Part shown: in pieces, positions 37,970-47,440 of the stretch | Layout: the number at the start of each line of letters is the position of its first letter | Position numbering within the stretch: the first letter of the stretch is position 1 | Source of the DNA: Bradyrhizobium sp. CCBAU 51765 | GTDB taxonomy: Bacteria; Pseudomonadota; Alphaproteobacteria; Rhizobiales; Xanthobacteraceae | Direction of reading: 5' to 3' | Assembly (NCBI RefSeq): GCF_015291725.1 | Contig: NZ_CP030038.1 | Span: forward strand, 6,933,001-6,997,000 | DNA length: 64,000 nucleotides | The notes under the pieces: model-generated | The model's database searches: none | The model's input: only the letters and a program-made list of their open reading frames with translations | Told to the model about the DNA's origin: nothing | Translations under genes and position numbers: made by a program

Positions 37970-38499
37970 GAGTCGAGCTTCAATATGCTCGAGCATTGGG
38001 GCACGGGCGAATTATGATCTCGAGGGCCGATTGGCGAAGCTATCGGCCGTATCTACCTATGCACATTCACCGCGGAATCAGATCGGATTGCGGCAGTGTC
38101 TGCGCTCCAACACGCGCGGGACGGGTGGCGCCCGAACGATTCAATTGCCTCAACGCCCATTGTAGTCGATGATCGGGACGCACCGCTTTTGCGTTCCTTT
38201 TCTTAATATCTGAGCAGGGCACGAGGGCTTGGGCCGCTCGCTGTCAATCGGCTTGCAAATTTGGCTCTGACTCAGTTTTGATGCAGTTCAAGGGATGTTT
38301 GGCGCATTGAGCCTGCGCGACAAACGCAAGGCCGGTCAGGCCGCCAGGAGGGTTACCGGAGAAAAATAGGATATTGTGCTGGCCAGCCGCTACGGGCTCT
38401 GCCCTCCGCAACTGGCCAGCACAATACAGCGCCGGGGTGGGTCAGAATTACTTCGACGACTTCCGCGAAGGTGGGTCAGATTTATGTCGGCGTTGACAG
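37970..38499. other. intergenic after ATP-grasp 2
   Basis: Frames at 37924-38172 show no recognisable protein; one frame (RIYLCTFTAESDRIAAVSALQHARDG) might be decayed coding sequence. It contains the 38372-38426 hairpin and, from about 38430, GGTGGGTCAG repeats that look like a transposon end. Confidence 0.35.
38372..38426. repeat. perfect 15-bp inverted repeat (hairpin)
   Basis: TATTGTGCTGGCCAG at 38372-38386 and CTGGCCAGCACAATA at 38412-38426 are exact complements around a 25-base loop. No T-run follows, so it is not an obvious intrinsic terminator. It lies just before the ISL3 remnant and may be a transposon-end structure. Confidence 0.8.
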
Positions 38500-38978
38500 G
38501 TAGAGCTCCTGGTGATCACCCGCCGCTTCCGCTGTGATGCTGTCCTATGCGGGCGCCCAATCTTCACCGAGCGCTTCGCCGAAGGGGTACTGGCGCCATC
38601 GGGCGCGACGGACGGCAAGGCTGGACTCCATCGACGATTACCTTGGTCTGGTGCTGGGCGGTCGACCGGCAGCAGGTTTTACAAAGCGGCTAATGCTGCC
38701 GGTGAGCAAAGATACTTCTTCGGGTAGTTCGGCGCCGTAGCCGCCCCTCAGCGGACCCGCTCAGGGTTATCGGCATTGATGACTGGGCTTGGCGGCAATG
38801 ACCGATACGCGAGCATCAGCTGCAACCTGGAAAGGCGCCGGGTGGTCGCCCTGCTCCGGATCGAGAACCAGCGACCGCTCAAGCTTGGCTCTCTGCTCGT
38901 CCTACCATCGCGATCATCGCTCGCGATCGTGGCGGGGATTATGGCGAAGCAGCAGCAAGGCCATGCCGCATGCGGTGC
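38500..38978 (+). pseudogene. ISL3-family transposase, N-terminal part
   Basis: Frame-shifted pieces read TRRFRCDAVLCGRPIFTERFAEGVLAP, ARRTARLDSI, LGLVLGGRPAAGF, KRLMLPVSKDT, then RYASISCNLERRRVVALL and, just before the break, KALPHAV. ISL3 transposases have this zinc-finger and catalytic order. The sequence stops at 38978 and resumes as VADRWHLMENASRAFLDVVRK at 40794. Confidence 0.8.
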
Positions 38979-40789
38979 TGTCAAACGCCATCCGGAACTG
39001 CCCCCTCATATTGCCTCAGATGACAATGTTACCGAAGCGCACCCTAGTGTCTTTCTGGATCGGCTACCGCGAGGCGGAGCAAGCCGCTCGCGAAGCGCGC
39101 CCTCCAGAGCGCCGTAGCGAGCGAGCGGCTTGCGGTGCTTCGGCGAAAGAACCTGTCGGGATTAAATACAACGGCGCGAAGCTTGGACCAATAGTGTGAT
39201 CTCTGTGCTGCTGATGAGCTGTCGAGCGGCCTTTGATCGCCAATTCTTTACCAATCGCTGCACCGTGCGCCGCTGATCGTCGCTGAACCGACCGGGCGCA
39301 TGCGCTTCCAGCCGGGAGAGAAGATCCAGCGCGGACAAGTGCGGAGCCGCGGCGAGCCATTCCTCGATGATGGGAATGTAGGGGTCGAGCATCGATGGCC
39401 GACGTGGCGCCGCACATAGCGACGACGATGAATGCCCCGCTGCTCACCCTGTTTCCAACGATCGCCGAGCTCTCGGGCAAAGTCCGCTAAGCCGCTATGC
39501 CCCTGCGCGACAGTCATCGCTGGCTTTCCAGCCCGTTGATAGACGCGCTTACCCAGCTCATTCTGAGCGTCCCGCATCTGTGCCAGCAATGCCATCGGAT
39601 CAAGCGTCCGGTAAATCTCCCGCAGCCGACAATTGAATGCCTCATTGAGCCTCGGGTGGACCAATGCTCTTTCGTACGGCGTAGCGGGAGGAAGGTAGCG
39701 CTTGATCATCTTGGCACCTTCGCGGTGTTTCTCCTTCAGCTTAAACGAGGGCTGGAAGAAATTGATGCAGCCTTGCCGCCGCAAACAGGCGAGCTAATGA
39801 GCGAGCGGCATCAATGCCTTCAAACCGCCCGTAGCCCACCAGGCGGCGAACGATAGCTCCGTTCTTTTGTTCAACGAATGCCTGATCGTTCTTCTTGTAG
39901 GCCCTGGAACGAGTGACTTCGACATCGTGAGAACGGCACCACCACACGACCGTGTCGTTCATGAAGGCGCTGTCGTTGTCAAAATCGAGCCCCCGAACGG
40001 GCCAGAAAAATAGGTTCTGCGCGCGCTCGAGAGCTTCGACCACAAGAGCTGCTTCACGCACGACGAGCGGAAAGCATTCGGGCCACCCCGTTGCGATATC
40101 CACGATTGTTAGCGTCTGAATGAACGCGCCGGATACCGACATGCCGCCGTGCGCAACCAGATCCGCTTCGCAGCACCCCGGCGGAGGTGATCCCCAGTCA
40201 TTGAATGTACGCACCGGGACTCGCCGCCGTACGGCACTGGAAAAGCCCGCCCGCCGTCGGCGTCCTCCGGGCTGCGATCTTTACGTCGCTCAGCAGGCGA
40301 TCGATCGTCGCCGCGCTCACCTTCAAAACCTTCGACCTCTCATCTGCAGAAAGCTTCAATCTGCCGTGCCGTTCAAGAGCCGGAAGCAAAAACGGGATCA
40401 TCGCGACGAGCCGCTTACTGCAGAGCCGGTCAGAGGCGTCCCATAGCGCAATCAGTGCAACGCGAATGGAAGCTCCGTAGGTCCGACTCCGTCGCCGCGG
40501 CACGGCCGATCGCGATGCCCCGCCCACGGACAGTGCTCGGATCGCGTGCTTGCGATGCCATCCCGTAACGGCACACAGCTCGTCCAGGATCCGTGCCTTC
40601 TCGAGCCGTCCGCTCGCCCGATAACGCTCCACCAGAGCTGATGTGATCTCGCGCTTTGCGCGCATGCTAATCTTCCTGCCATACCCGCACCAAACTGATT
40701 CGGCAGCTCCGCCCCCGACACGAGGGAAGTTGCTCGGGTAACATTTTTACTGAGGCAATGCGGGGGGCAGTTTTCCATGGCGCGCGACA
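38979..40789 (-). mobile_element. transposon inserted in the ISL3 element, family not assigned
   Basis: An 1811-bp element starting TGTC and ending GACA with imperfect terminal inverted repeats of about 54 bp. Both ends share the ACTGCCCCC, TTGCCTCAG and ATGTTACC segments. GTGC at 38975-38978 is repeated at 40790-40793, a 4-bp target duplication, and joining the flanks restores the ISL3 reading KALPHAVQVADRWHLME. Carries one transposase gene on the minus strand. Confidence 0.8.
39162..40665 (-). pseudogene. rve-type (integrase-core) transposase, broken
   Basis: N-terminus MRAKREITSALVERYRASGRLEKARILDELCAVTGWHRKHAIRAL is an HTH; after a frameshift near 40205 the core reads FNDWGSPPPGCCEADLVAHGG, IVDIATGWPEC, DFDNDSAFMND and AYKKNDQAFVEQKNGAIVRRLVGYGRFEG (DDE). 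Later frames contain KLKEKHREGAKMIKRY, PPATPYERAL and the C-terminal HLSALDLLSRLEAHAPG. At least three frameshifts. This protein type occurs in unclassified (ISNCY-like) elements; I do not assign a family. Confidence 0.75.
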
Positions 40790-40793
40790 GTGC

Positions 40794-41666
40794 AGGTCGC
40801 CGATCGTTGGCATCTGATGGAGAACGCCAGTCGGGCCTTCCTCGATGTCGTGCGCAAATCGATGCGCCAGCTTCGCATGGTGATCGTTGCGACCACGACG
40901 ATCCCAAGCTGCACACGGCCGCCGAGCGCCTCCAGTATGAGGGCTATCTTTTCCGAGAGGAGACCAACGTGGCTATCCTGGCTCTATCGAAGAATGGCAT
41001 ACCTATCAAAGATCGTGCGTCAGACCTGCCATAGTAGGAGGCTGGTGCGACGGATGGTCCGCGGCGAACGTCACGTCTTCCGAACCCGGCAAAGTTCGTC
41101 AGATCTGCACTGCCATGGCACGACGATGAATGGGCGTCCGGTTGCCGCAATGGAGCTGAACTTTGGCGCGGCTTAATAACGCGTGGTTTCCGAGGCTCTC
41201 TCCGTGTCATCGGCGAGTGGGCAACTCGCAGACGACGGGCTGAAAAGGCCGACGCGCGGATTCCGTCGGCCAGAACGATCGCGCGGCTAATGACAATCGA
41301 CCGGGACTTGCTAACGAAAGCTGAGACCGTCACGGTAGCGGCAATCGAAGCTGGGGTACCAGCCATGGTCTAGGCACGCGAGATCATCGCTGAATTCCAC
41401 TTGATGGTCCGGCGCAAGGTTCAGGTCTCGTCGCTTTGTTCGCCAATGGCGTCGCCAAGGAGGAGGCGGCAGTACGGGCGGCGATCACTTCGCCCTTCCG
41501 ACGCGCAGACTGAGGGGCAGATCACGCGCCTCAAGCTCGTTAGGCGTCAAATGTACGGTCGCCGGGGACGCCGGCCGCCGAGCACGCCGAGCCGTGCCTC
41601 AAGCGGCTGCCCTCCGAAACCCTTCAAAGGAGATTTGTTTGGCAGCTGGCGCACTCGGAATTTCTG
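40794..41666 (+). pseudogene. ISL3-family transposase, C-terminal part
   Basis: Continues the 38500 fragment: ADRWHLMENASRAFLDVVRK, AAERLQYEGYLFREETN, ALSKNGIPIK, RQTCHSRRLVRRMVRGER, TIARLMT-type segment with LLTKAETVTVAAIEAGVPAMV and finally EGQITRLKLVRRQMYGR, all ISL3 motifs in order, with a frameshift every 100-200 bases. Inactive. Confidence 0.8.
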
Positions 41667-42954
41667 CTAAGGGTCACTGGACAGCCTTAAGTAGTCCCAA
41701 GCTGAGGTCGCATGCACGGTCAGGACGTGAAACAAGTCGTCGACTGTGACGAATTCGTCTGGGCGCCCCATGCTGGAAGGCGACGGACCGTAGACATAAG
41801 CCGGCACTCCGGCATATCGCCATAATCGTGCATCGGTGCCTCCAAGACTTATGATCGGCGGGGGCGTGACGCCGGATGTCAGATTAGCGTTGCGCTGTAG
41901 TATGCCAACCATCTCGTGGTCGGGATCGCAGAAATTCGGGGGATTTGCGTTTAGCTCTTCGACTTTAACTTCGGGATAGTCGGCCAGGACCCGCCTGATT
42001 TCTGTCATGACTCGATCCTTATCAAGACCGACGGGTAGCCGAACGTCGTAGTCAAAGGTGCAGGCGTCCGGAATCATATTGATTTTAAGCCCCCCCCGTT
42101 ATTGTCCCGACATTGGTCGTCACTCCAGCCATAATATCGGTCGCCCCGCGGCCCAACCCCGCCTCGATGGCAGGCCGCCCACGCTCAATCGCCGCCGCCA
42201 CGTTTCCAGGCATGTCCGGCCGGAGATCTCTGAGCTTCTCGAGTGAAACGATGAGCCGGGCCGCGAGCTTTGTCGCGCTTGCTCCGAGATGTGGATATGC
42301 GCTGTGTCCGCCTGATGTGTTCACGTGAAAGCGCAGCCAGATGAAGCCCTTTTCGCCGAAACGGATCGTATGGCGGCTGCTCGGCTCGGCGTTGAGGCAG
42401 CAATCTCCCAGCACCTCAGGGTGATTGGCAACCAAATAACGCGAGCCCCACTCCCCGAACGTTTCCTCATCAGAAACGACCGTCAATGTAAGCCGTCCGG
42501 CAAGTCGCTCTCTCAGCCGCGCAAGGTAGACATAGGAGAAGATCGAGGCGGTCGTGCCCGACTTCATGTCGCACGCACCACGCCCCCAAATACGCCCCTT
42601 GCTGACTTCCCCGCCCCAGCAATCTTTCGTCCAACCTTGGCGATCACCGACGGGAAAGACGTCGATATGGCCATTCAGGACGAGATGTCGACCAAGCCCC
42701 GCCTCACCATCGAAAGCTGCGATGATATTCGGCATCGTGGGCTCCGGATCGACAACGCGGTAATCAAGCCCCTGCTCGTCGAGAAATTTAGCGACAAATT
42801 CTCTCGCGGCTCGCGTGTCCCCCGGAGGATTCGGGCTGGCAATCCGTACAAAGTCCGCCACGAATCCAATGATGCGATCCCGATCCTCTTCAATCCAGGC
42901 AAGGATTTGGCGCTTGCCGTCGGCCGCCCTTCTCTTGGCTTCTGTGCGCTTCAT
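41667..42954 (-). pseudogene. M20-family amidohydrolase/deacylase broken at a G8 tract
   Basis: From the ATG at 42954 (AAAGGGTG ribosome-binding site) the first frame encodes a normal ArgE/DapE-type N-terminus: HLVLNGHIDVFP, GRIWGRGACDMKSG and VSDEETFGEWGS carry the metal and catalytic residues. It runs through the dimerisation domain to GTITGGA and stops at about 42085. The rest (MIPDACTFDYDVRLPVGLD ... GGTDARLWRYAGVPAYVYGP) lies in another frame to 41667. The break falls in a run of eight G (minus strand) at about 42090-42097; with seven G the frame would read GTITGGLKINMIPDAC without interruption. So this is one indel from intact, and phase variation or a sequence error are alternatives to true loss. 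Third gene of the catabolic operon; likely removes an N-acyl or N-formyl group. Confidence 0.85.
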
Positions 42955-43030
42955 GCGGCACCCTTTCGCGGCGACACCCAAGCCTGTCGGGACTTTGCTT
43001 CGTAAACAGGCTGCCCTCCCCTTATGACGC

Positions 43031-44215
43031 CTACGCAGTGGTTGGCCCCAGAAGGCAGGACAGGTCATCGGGATGCTCGATATCCCAAATTGAAAGATCG
43101 GCTACTTTGCCAACTTCCAGACTCCCGCGGTCTTTTTGCATGCCGAGCGCATGAGCTGCGTTGATCGTGAACCCGCGCAAGGCTTCCTCTGGAGTGATTC
43201 GGAAGCGGACGCACGCCAGATTCATGATCGCCGGCGGGGAATTCGTCGGTGAGCTCACCGGATTGCTATTCGTGGCGAACGCCATCCTGATTTGGTACTT
43301 CCGCAATAGATCAACAGGGGGAACGCGGCTCTCGCGAAGGAAAAAGTTCGCCCCGGGCAGCAGTCCTCCAACCGTTCCAGCCTTCGCCATCGCCTCAATG
43401 GATGGTTCCGAGGCATACTCAAGATGATCGGCCGTGAGGGCTCCATAACGGGCCGCCAAAGCGGCGGCTGAGGCGTCCGAGTACTGGTCGGCATGAAGCC
43501 GGACAGGGAGGTCATAAGCCCGCGCAGCATCAAATAGCCGACTGATTTGTGTATCGTTAAAGCCTATTGTGTCGGCAAAACCATCGACAGCGTCGACGAG
43601 GCCCTCGGAAACTGCAGCAGGCAGAATCTCATCAATTAGGAAAGTGATGTAATCGTCGGGTCGCCCCTTGAATTCTGGTCCTACTCCATGCGCGCCCAGG
43701 AACGTCGATACGACGGTCACTGGAAGCGCACGACCCAACTCCCGTGAAACGCGAAGCTGCTTGATCTCATTGTCAAGATCGAGACCAAATCCAGATTTAC
43801 TTTCGATTGTGGTTACGCCGTTTGCGATGAACTCGCGAATGCGGCGCGAGGCTGTCGTGAACAGCTCCTCCTCGCTAGCCGCGCGCGTCGCTTTGACGGT
43901 GCCCGGCACACCGCCCCCAGAGCTATACACCTCATCGCGAGATGCTCCTTTGATTCGCATACGGAAATCGAGTCGGCCGTTTCCGCCATAGACGACGTGA
44001 GTGTGCGGTTCGATCAGACCCGGCATGATCCAGGCGCCAGACACGTCGTGGACGACCGCGGCGCATTCGTGCAACGGTCTGGGCAGCCCCTCACGCGCGC
44101 CAACCCAAACAATGTGACCATTCTGTGCGGCCACCGCGCCGTTCAAGACTTCACCATAGCCGTTTTCGCCGGTCATGGTCGCCAGATTACAATTCACCCA
44201 AATCGAATCCCACAT
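43031..44215 (-). CDS. HutI-like amidohydrolase (imidazolonepropionase family)
   Basis: 394 residues from the ATG at 44215 (GAGAGG ribosome-binding site), matching the HutI-type start MWDSIWVNCNLATM; a longer frame to 44287 is unlikely. HutI landmarks are IEPHTHVVYGG (metal histidines), STFLGAHGVGPEF, RLHADQYSD, TADHLEY. The segment that carries the catalytic metal-site Asp in HutI, usually ATDxNPGSSP, reads ATNSNPVSSP here: Asn replaces Asp (codon AAT) and Gly becomes Val. The ring-opening of imidazolone-type compounds may therefore be altered or lost. Second gene of the operon, between a FAD monooxygenase and an M20 hydrolase. Confidence 0.85.
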   Translation of the reverse strand: MWDSIWVNCNLATMTGENGYGEVLNGAVAAQNGHIVWVGAREGLPRPLHECAAVVHDVSGAWIMPGLIEPHTHVVYGGNGRLDFRMRIKGASRDEVYSSGGGVPGTVKATRAASEEELFTTASRRIREFIANGVTTIESKSGFGLDLDNEIKQLRVSRELGRALPVTVVSTFLGAHGVGPEFKGRPDDYITFLIDEILPAAVSEGLVDAVDGFADTIGFNDTQISRLFDAARAYDLPVRLHADQYSDASAAALAARYGALTADHLEYASEPSIEAMAKAGTVGGLLPGANFFLRESRVPPVDLLRKYQIRMAFATNSNPVSSPTNSPPAIMNLACVRFRITPEEALRGFTINAAHALGMQKDRGSLEVGKVADLSIWDIEHPDDLSCLLGPTTA

Positions 44216-44334
44216 ATAGATCCTCTCAACAGTCGATCCACAATTCGGGCCAGACGTCCCGCAGCTACCTATGAGGTTCGTTGTCACCGGATTGAAGCTG
44301 TGTCGATCAGTACACTTGTGAAACGATGTCGCCC

Positions 44335-45420
44335 CTATGCGCCCATCGCCTCGATCTCGCGCTCGTAACGGACAGCTATCGGGTCAACTTTGTTCGCTCC
44401 GAGAAAGCTACCCTTTAGCGAACACTGCATAACGTAGTATGCCGCATCTCGGCGTAGGCGATCGTACTCATCAAGGGCCTGATCGATATCATTCGTCTTG
44501 GCGAAAGCATCCCTCAACACTTTGGAATCGATAAGCGCTTGACCCGCACCCTGCGCAAGATCCGGGATCGGGGGATGCGCGGCGTCTCCCAAAAGCGTAA
44601 TGCGACCATGCGTCCACTTTGCCGGCAGCCCTTCGGCAACGTCCAGCGCACTCTGAATAATTGCCTCTCTGGGAGTGATGCGCAGCGCCTTCGGAATAGG
44701 AGTGCTCTTCCAAGAGCCGAAAAGCTCGATGAACTCACCGGTAGTGCTCGCCTTGGATGACGACCCGAACCAGTACGCTTTGCCGTTTCCGATGGGTAGA
44801 AATGCCACCCACCCCGCCGGATCGTAGTACCCGGTCTGCGCCCCAGGATCGATATCCAATTCGTCCAGGTCAAAAATCGCGCGCCAACGGAATGCGTGGT
44901 GCTCGCTTGGATGAAAATCAACACCGCCTATCAGTTTATCTCGAATGACCGAGTGGAGGCCATCCGCTGCGATGAGGGCGTCTCCTTCGTAACTGGTGCC
45001 GTTGCTGAAATGAGCGCGCGCTTTTTCGCTCGTGGTTTCAGCGGACACAACCTCATGGTCAAACCGAAGTGCGTCAGCCCCGAACGCCTCAGCAAGCATG
45101 GAACTCAACGTCCAACGGTTTACTGCGATGACGGGTGCCGCGTATTTCGCAGGCCAGTCGCTGGTATCTTTTTCGAAAAGAAGCTTCCCGCTCGAATCAT
45201 AATTCCGAAAGCTGCCAATTTTGACGGCAATAGCGTCGAATTGGTCCCGAAGGCCAAGGCCATATATTGCCCTCACCCCGTTCGGCCAAAGCATCAAGCC
45301 AGCCCCCGTCGCTCTCAAAGCAGGAGACCTCTCGAATACCTCGACATCATGCCCCAGCGCCTTGAGGCCGATTCCAGCGGAGAGGCCTCCCACCCCGGCG
45401 CCACAAATTCCAATTCTCAT
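44335..45420 (-). CDS. FAD-dependent monooxygenase
   Basis: 361 residues of the aromatic hydroxylase (PHBH/UbiH) group. The Rossmann motif GAGVGGLSAG is at the N-terminus, VNRWTLSSMLAEAFG corresponds to the NAD(P)H-contact region, and LLGDAAHPPIPDLAQGAGQALID contains the GD motif for FAD. The start has a perfect ribosome-binding site (AAGGAGGT, 5 bases before ATG). It heads a three-gene minus-strand operon with a HutI-like amidohydrolase and an M20 hydrolase. That trio fits imidazoleacetate breakdown (hydroxylation to imidazoloneacetate, ring opening, deformylation to aspartate), although other N-heterocycles, such as urate-like compounds, are possible. Confidence 0.88.
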   Translation of the reverse strand: MRIGICGAGVGGLSAGIGLKALGHDVEVFERSPALRATGAGLMLWPNGVRAIYGLGLRDQFDAIAVKIGSFRNYDSSGKLLFEKDTSDWPAKYAAPVIAVNRWTLSSMLAEAFGADALRFDHEVVSAETTSEKARAHFSNGTSYEGDALIAADGLHSVIRDKLIGGVDFHPSEHHAFRWRAIFDLDELDIDPGAQTGYYDPAGWVAFLPIGNGKAYWFGSSSKASTTGEFIELFGSWKSTPIPKALRITPREAIIQSALDVAEGLPAKWTHGRITLLGDAAHPPIPDLAQGAGQALIDSKVLRDAFAKTNDIDQALDEYDRLRRDAAYYVMQCSLKGSFLGANKVDPIAVRYEREIEAMGA

Positions 45421-45776
45421 GATTTACCTCCTTGCGAGGCACGCCACAACGTAGCTCATTGGTGCGACCCGCGACCAGATTGCGGCGCTAGGACTTGCTT
45501 TTTCTGACCAGCTACCTTCACGGTTCGGCGTCGCCAACCAATCGCAATGGACCGGCTGTGATTTGAAATCGAATACCGCGCGCCACGAGAAATCACGGGC
45601 CCTTCACAGCGCGATGCAAGATGTGCAGCTGTTGCGCAAGCGGAATGGTGCGTATGGCTAGTCGATCTCTCGCGAAATCGCTGATCTGAACTGTGGACAG
45701 AAGCTACCATTGCCCGAAACGTGGCTTGGTTATCCGCGTCATCAGGTCGCCCTTCGGGTTTATCCCCTTATCCATT
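45421..45776. other. intergenic between the monooxygenase and the ABC permease
   Basis: No supportable gene. It should hold the promoter of the monooxygenase operon (minus) and the end of the ABC operon transcript. Confidence 0.35.
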
Positions 45777-46595
45777 CTATTCGCCGCTCGTCAGTAGCGA
45801 GCCGTGCTTCTTTGTGCTGCGCAAAAGGGCAAGGAATGCCCCGAAACTTGCACACAGCAATATCAGATTGATTGCCAGCGCGATCAGCATGAGGTCGGTG
45901 CGGAAGGTGTGCTCAATCAGCAGCGCCCGCATGCCTTCGAAGACGTAAGTCGGTGGCAGCACCCAGGCGACATATTGCAACCAGACCGGCAGCACACTGA
46001 TGGGGTAGTAGATGCAGGCGAGCGGCATGATGGCGAACATCAAGGTCCAGACAATGCTCTCGGCGCCGAGCCCGTTTCGCAGCACCAGTCCCGACACGAA
46101 GACGCCAACTGCCCAGCTGGTGAAGATCAGATTCCAGAAGAAGGCGATCAGCGGCAGGCCGAGCGCATAGATGTTGAAGTGAAACAGCACGAGCGCGAGT
46201 AGAGTCATTGGAATGATGCCTATGGCGAGCCGGAGCAGGCTCATCACCGTGAGCGAGAGCAGAAACTCGACCGGCTTCAACGGGCTCATCATCAGGTTGG
46301 CGAGGTTGCGTGCCCATACCTCTTCTACGAACGAGATCGAGAAACCAAGCTGGCCGCGGAACAGGATGTCCCAGAGGATGACCGCGCCGATCAGCGTACC
46401 GCCGGCGTGCGCAAAGAAGCTGGCATTCTGCGCGATGTAGTACTGGACGAAGCCCCAGGTGATGACCTGGAGTGCCGGCCAATACAACAATTCGAGCAGC
46501 CGCGGCCATGACGACATCAGCAGATACCAGTAGCGCAAGATCATCGCGCCGATGCGGTGCGGGGAGATGCCTCGATGGAGAGACATGCCGCTCAT
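45777..46595 (-). CDS. ABC-2 type transporter permease
   Basis: 272 residues with six predicted hydrophobic segments, for example LLELLYWPALQVITWGFVQYYI, GAVILWDILFRG, LLRLAIGIIPMTLLALVLFHFNI, FFWNLIFTSWAVGVFVSGLVL and LMLIALAINLILLCASFGAFLALL. It overlaps the ATPase gene by 4 bases (ATGA), so the two form a complex. It is not NodJ: it lacks NodJ-like sequence and no nodulation genes adjoin. The substrate is unknown; export of a lipid, polysaccharide or small molecule is typical of the family. Confidence 0.88.
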   Translation of the reverse strand: MSGMSLHRGISPHRIGAMILRYWYLLMSSWPRLLELLYWPALQVITWGFVQYYIAQNASFFAHAGGTLIGAVILWDILFRGQLGFSISFVEEVWARNLANLMMSPLKPVEFLLSLTVMSLLRLAIGIIPMTLLALVLFHFNIYALGLPLIAFFWNLIFTSWAVGVFVSGLVLRNGLGAESIVWTLMFAIMPLACIYYPISVLPVWLQYVAWVLPPTYVFEGMRALLIEHTFRTDLMLIALAINLILLCASFGAFLALLRSTKKHGSLLTSGE

Positions 46596-47440
46596 CGCAC
46601 CACCTCCTTCACGCCGTTCACCCGGCTGCGCGCGACGTCCAGGAACACCTCTTCCAGGGTGGTGCGGTTATAGCGGGCCATGATCGCATCAGGGGTGTCA
46701 TCGTCCTCAATGCGGCCGTGCTTCATGATGATGACGCGGTCGCAGAGCCGTTCCACCTCGAGCATGTTGTGCGACGCCAATAGAATGGTGGCGTTGTTGT
46801 CCTTGCGGTAACGTTCCAGATGGCCCCGCACCCAATCGGCGGTATCAGGATCGAGCGAGGCGGTCGGCTCGTCCAGCAAGAGCAGCTCGGGCCGGTTGAT
46901 CAGCGCCTTGGCCAGCGCGACGCGAGTTTTCTGCCCGGCCGAGAGCTTGCCATTAGCGCGGTCGAGGAAATCGGTCAGATCCAGATCCTCGGCGAGCTCG
47001 GCGATGCGGCCCGCGAGGTTCTTCACCCCATAGAGCCTGCCGAACACGGTGAGGTTCTGCCGCACCGTGAGCCGCATGGGCATGTCGACATATGGGCTTT
47101 CGAAATTCATCCGCCCCAGCACAGAGGCACTCTCTTCCGGTATCCTGTGGCCCAGCACATGCACGCGACCGGAGGTCGGCAGCACCAGGCCCATGATCAG
47201 CGCGATGGTGGTCGTCTTACCGGCGCCGTTGCCGCCGAGCAGCCCGGTGATGCTGCCCCGGGGCAGAGAAAAGGAGATACGATCGAGCGCGCGGGTCTGC
47301 TTGTAAACCTTAATGACCCGCTCGACTTCAATCGCCCCGGACGCGGAGCGGCCCGCGACCGGCCCCCGGTAAACTCCGTCATTGCCGATCATACGGGCCA
47401 TTCTTTTTGATCCCTGGATGGACATTCTTTCGATGAGCAA
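46592..47440 (-). CDS. ABC transporter ATP-binding protein
   Basis: 282 residues. Walker A GGNGAGKT, signature LSAGQ (variant of LSGGQ) and Walker B LLLLDEPTASLD are clear, followed by SHNMLEVERLCDRV with the H-loop. The start is uncertain: ATG codons at 47440, 47425 and 47398 are all in frame, and an AGGGA precedes the one at 47398. It overlaps the permease by 4 bases. Residues of the N-terminal 35 amino acids are poorly conserved looking, consistent with a later start. Confidence 0.88.
   Translation of the reverse strand: MLIERMSIQGSKRMARMIGNDGVYRGPVAGRSASGAIEVERVIKVYKQTRALDRISFSLPRGSITGLLGGNGAGKTTTIALIMGLVLPTSGRVHVLGHRIPEESASVLGRMNFESPYVDMPMRLTVRQNLTVFGRLYGVKNLAGRIAELAEDLDLTDFLDRANGKLSAGQKTRVALAKALINRPELLLLDEPTASLDPDTADWVRGHLERYRKDNNATILLASHNMLEVERLCDRVIIMKHGRIEDDDTPDAIMARYNRTTLEEVFLDVARSRVNGVKEVVR

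Noticed and set aside
45777..47440. ABC-2 permease and ATPase as NodJ and NodI
   Set aside because: The proteins lack NodI/NodJ-like sequence signatures (for example NodI's LSGGMKRR, here LSAGQKTR) and there are no nod genes or nod box nearby.
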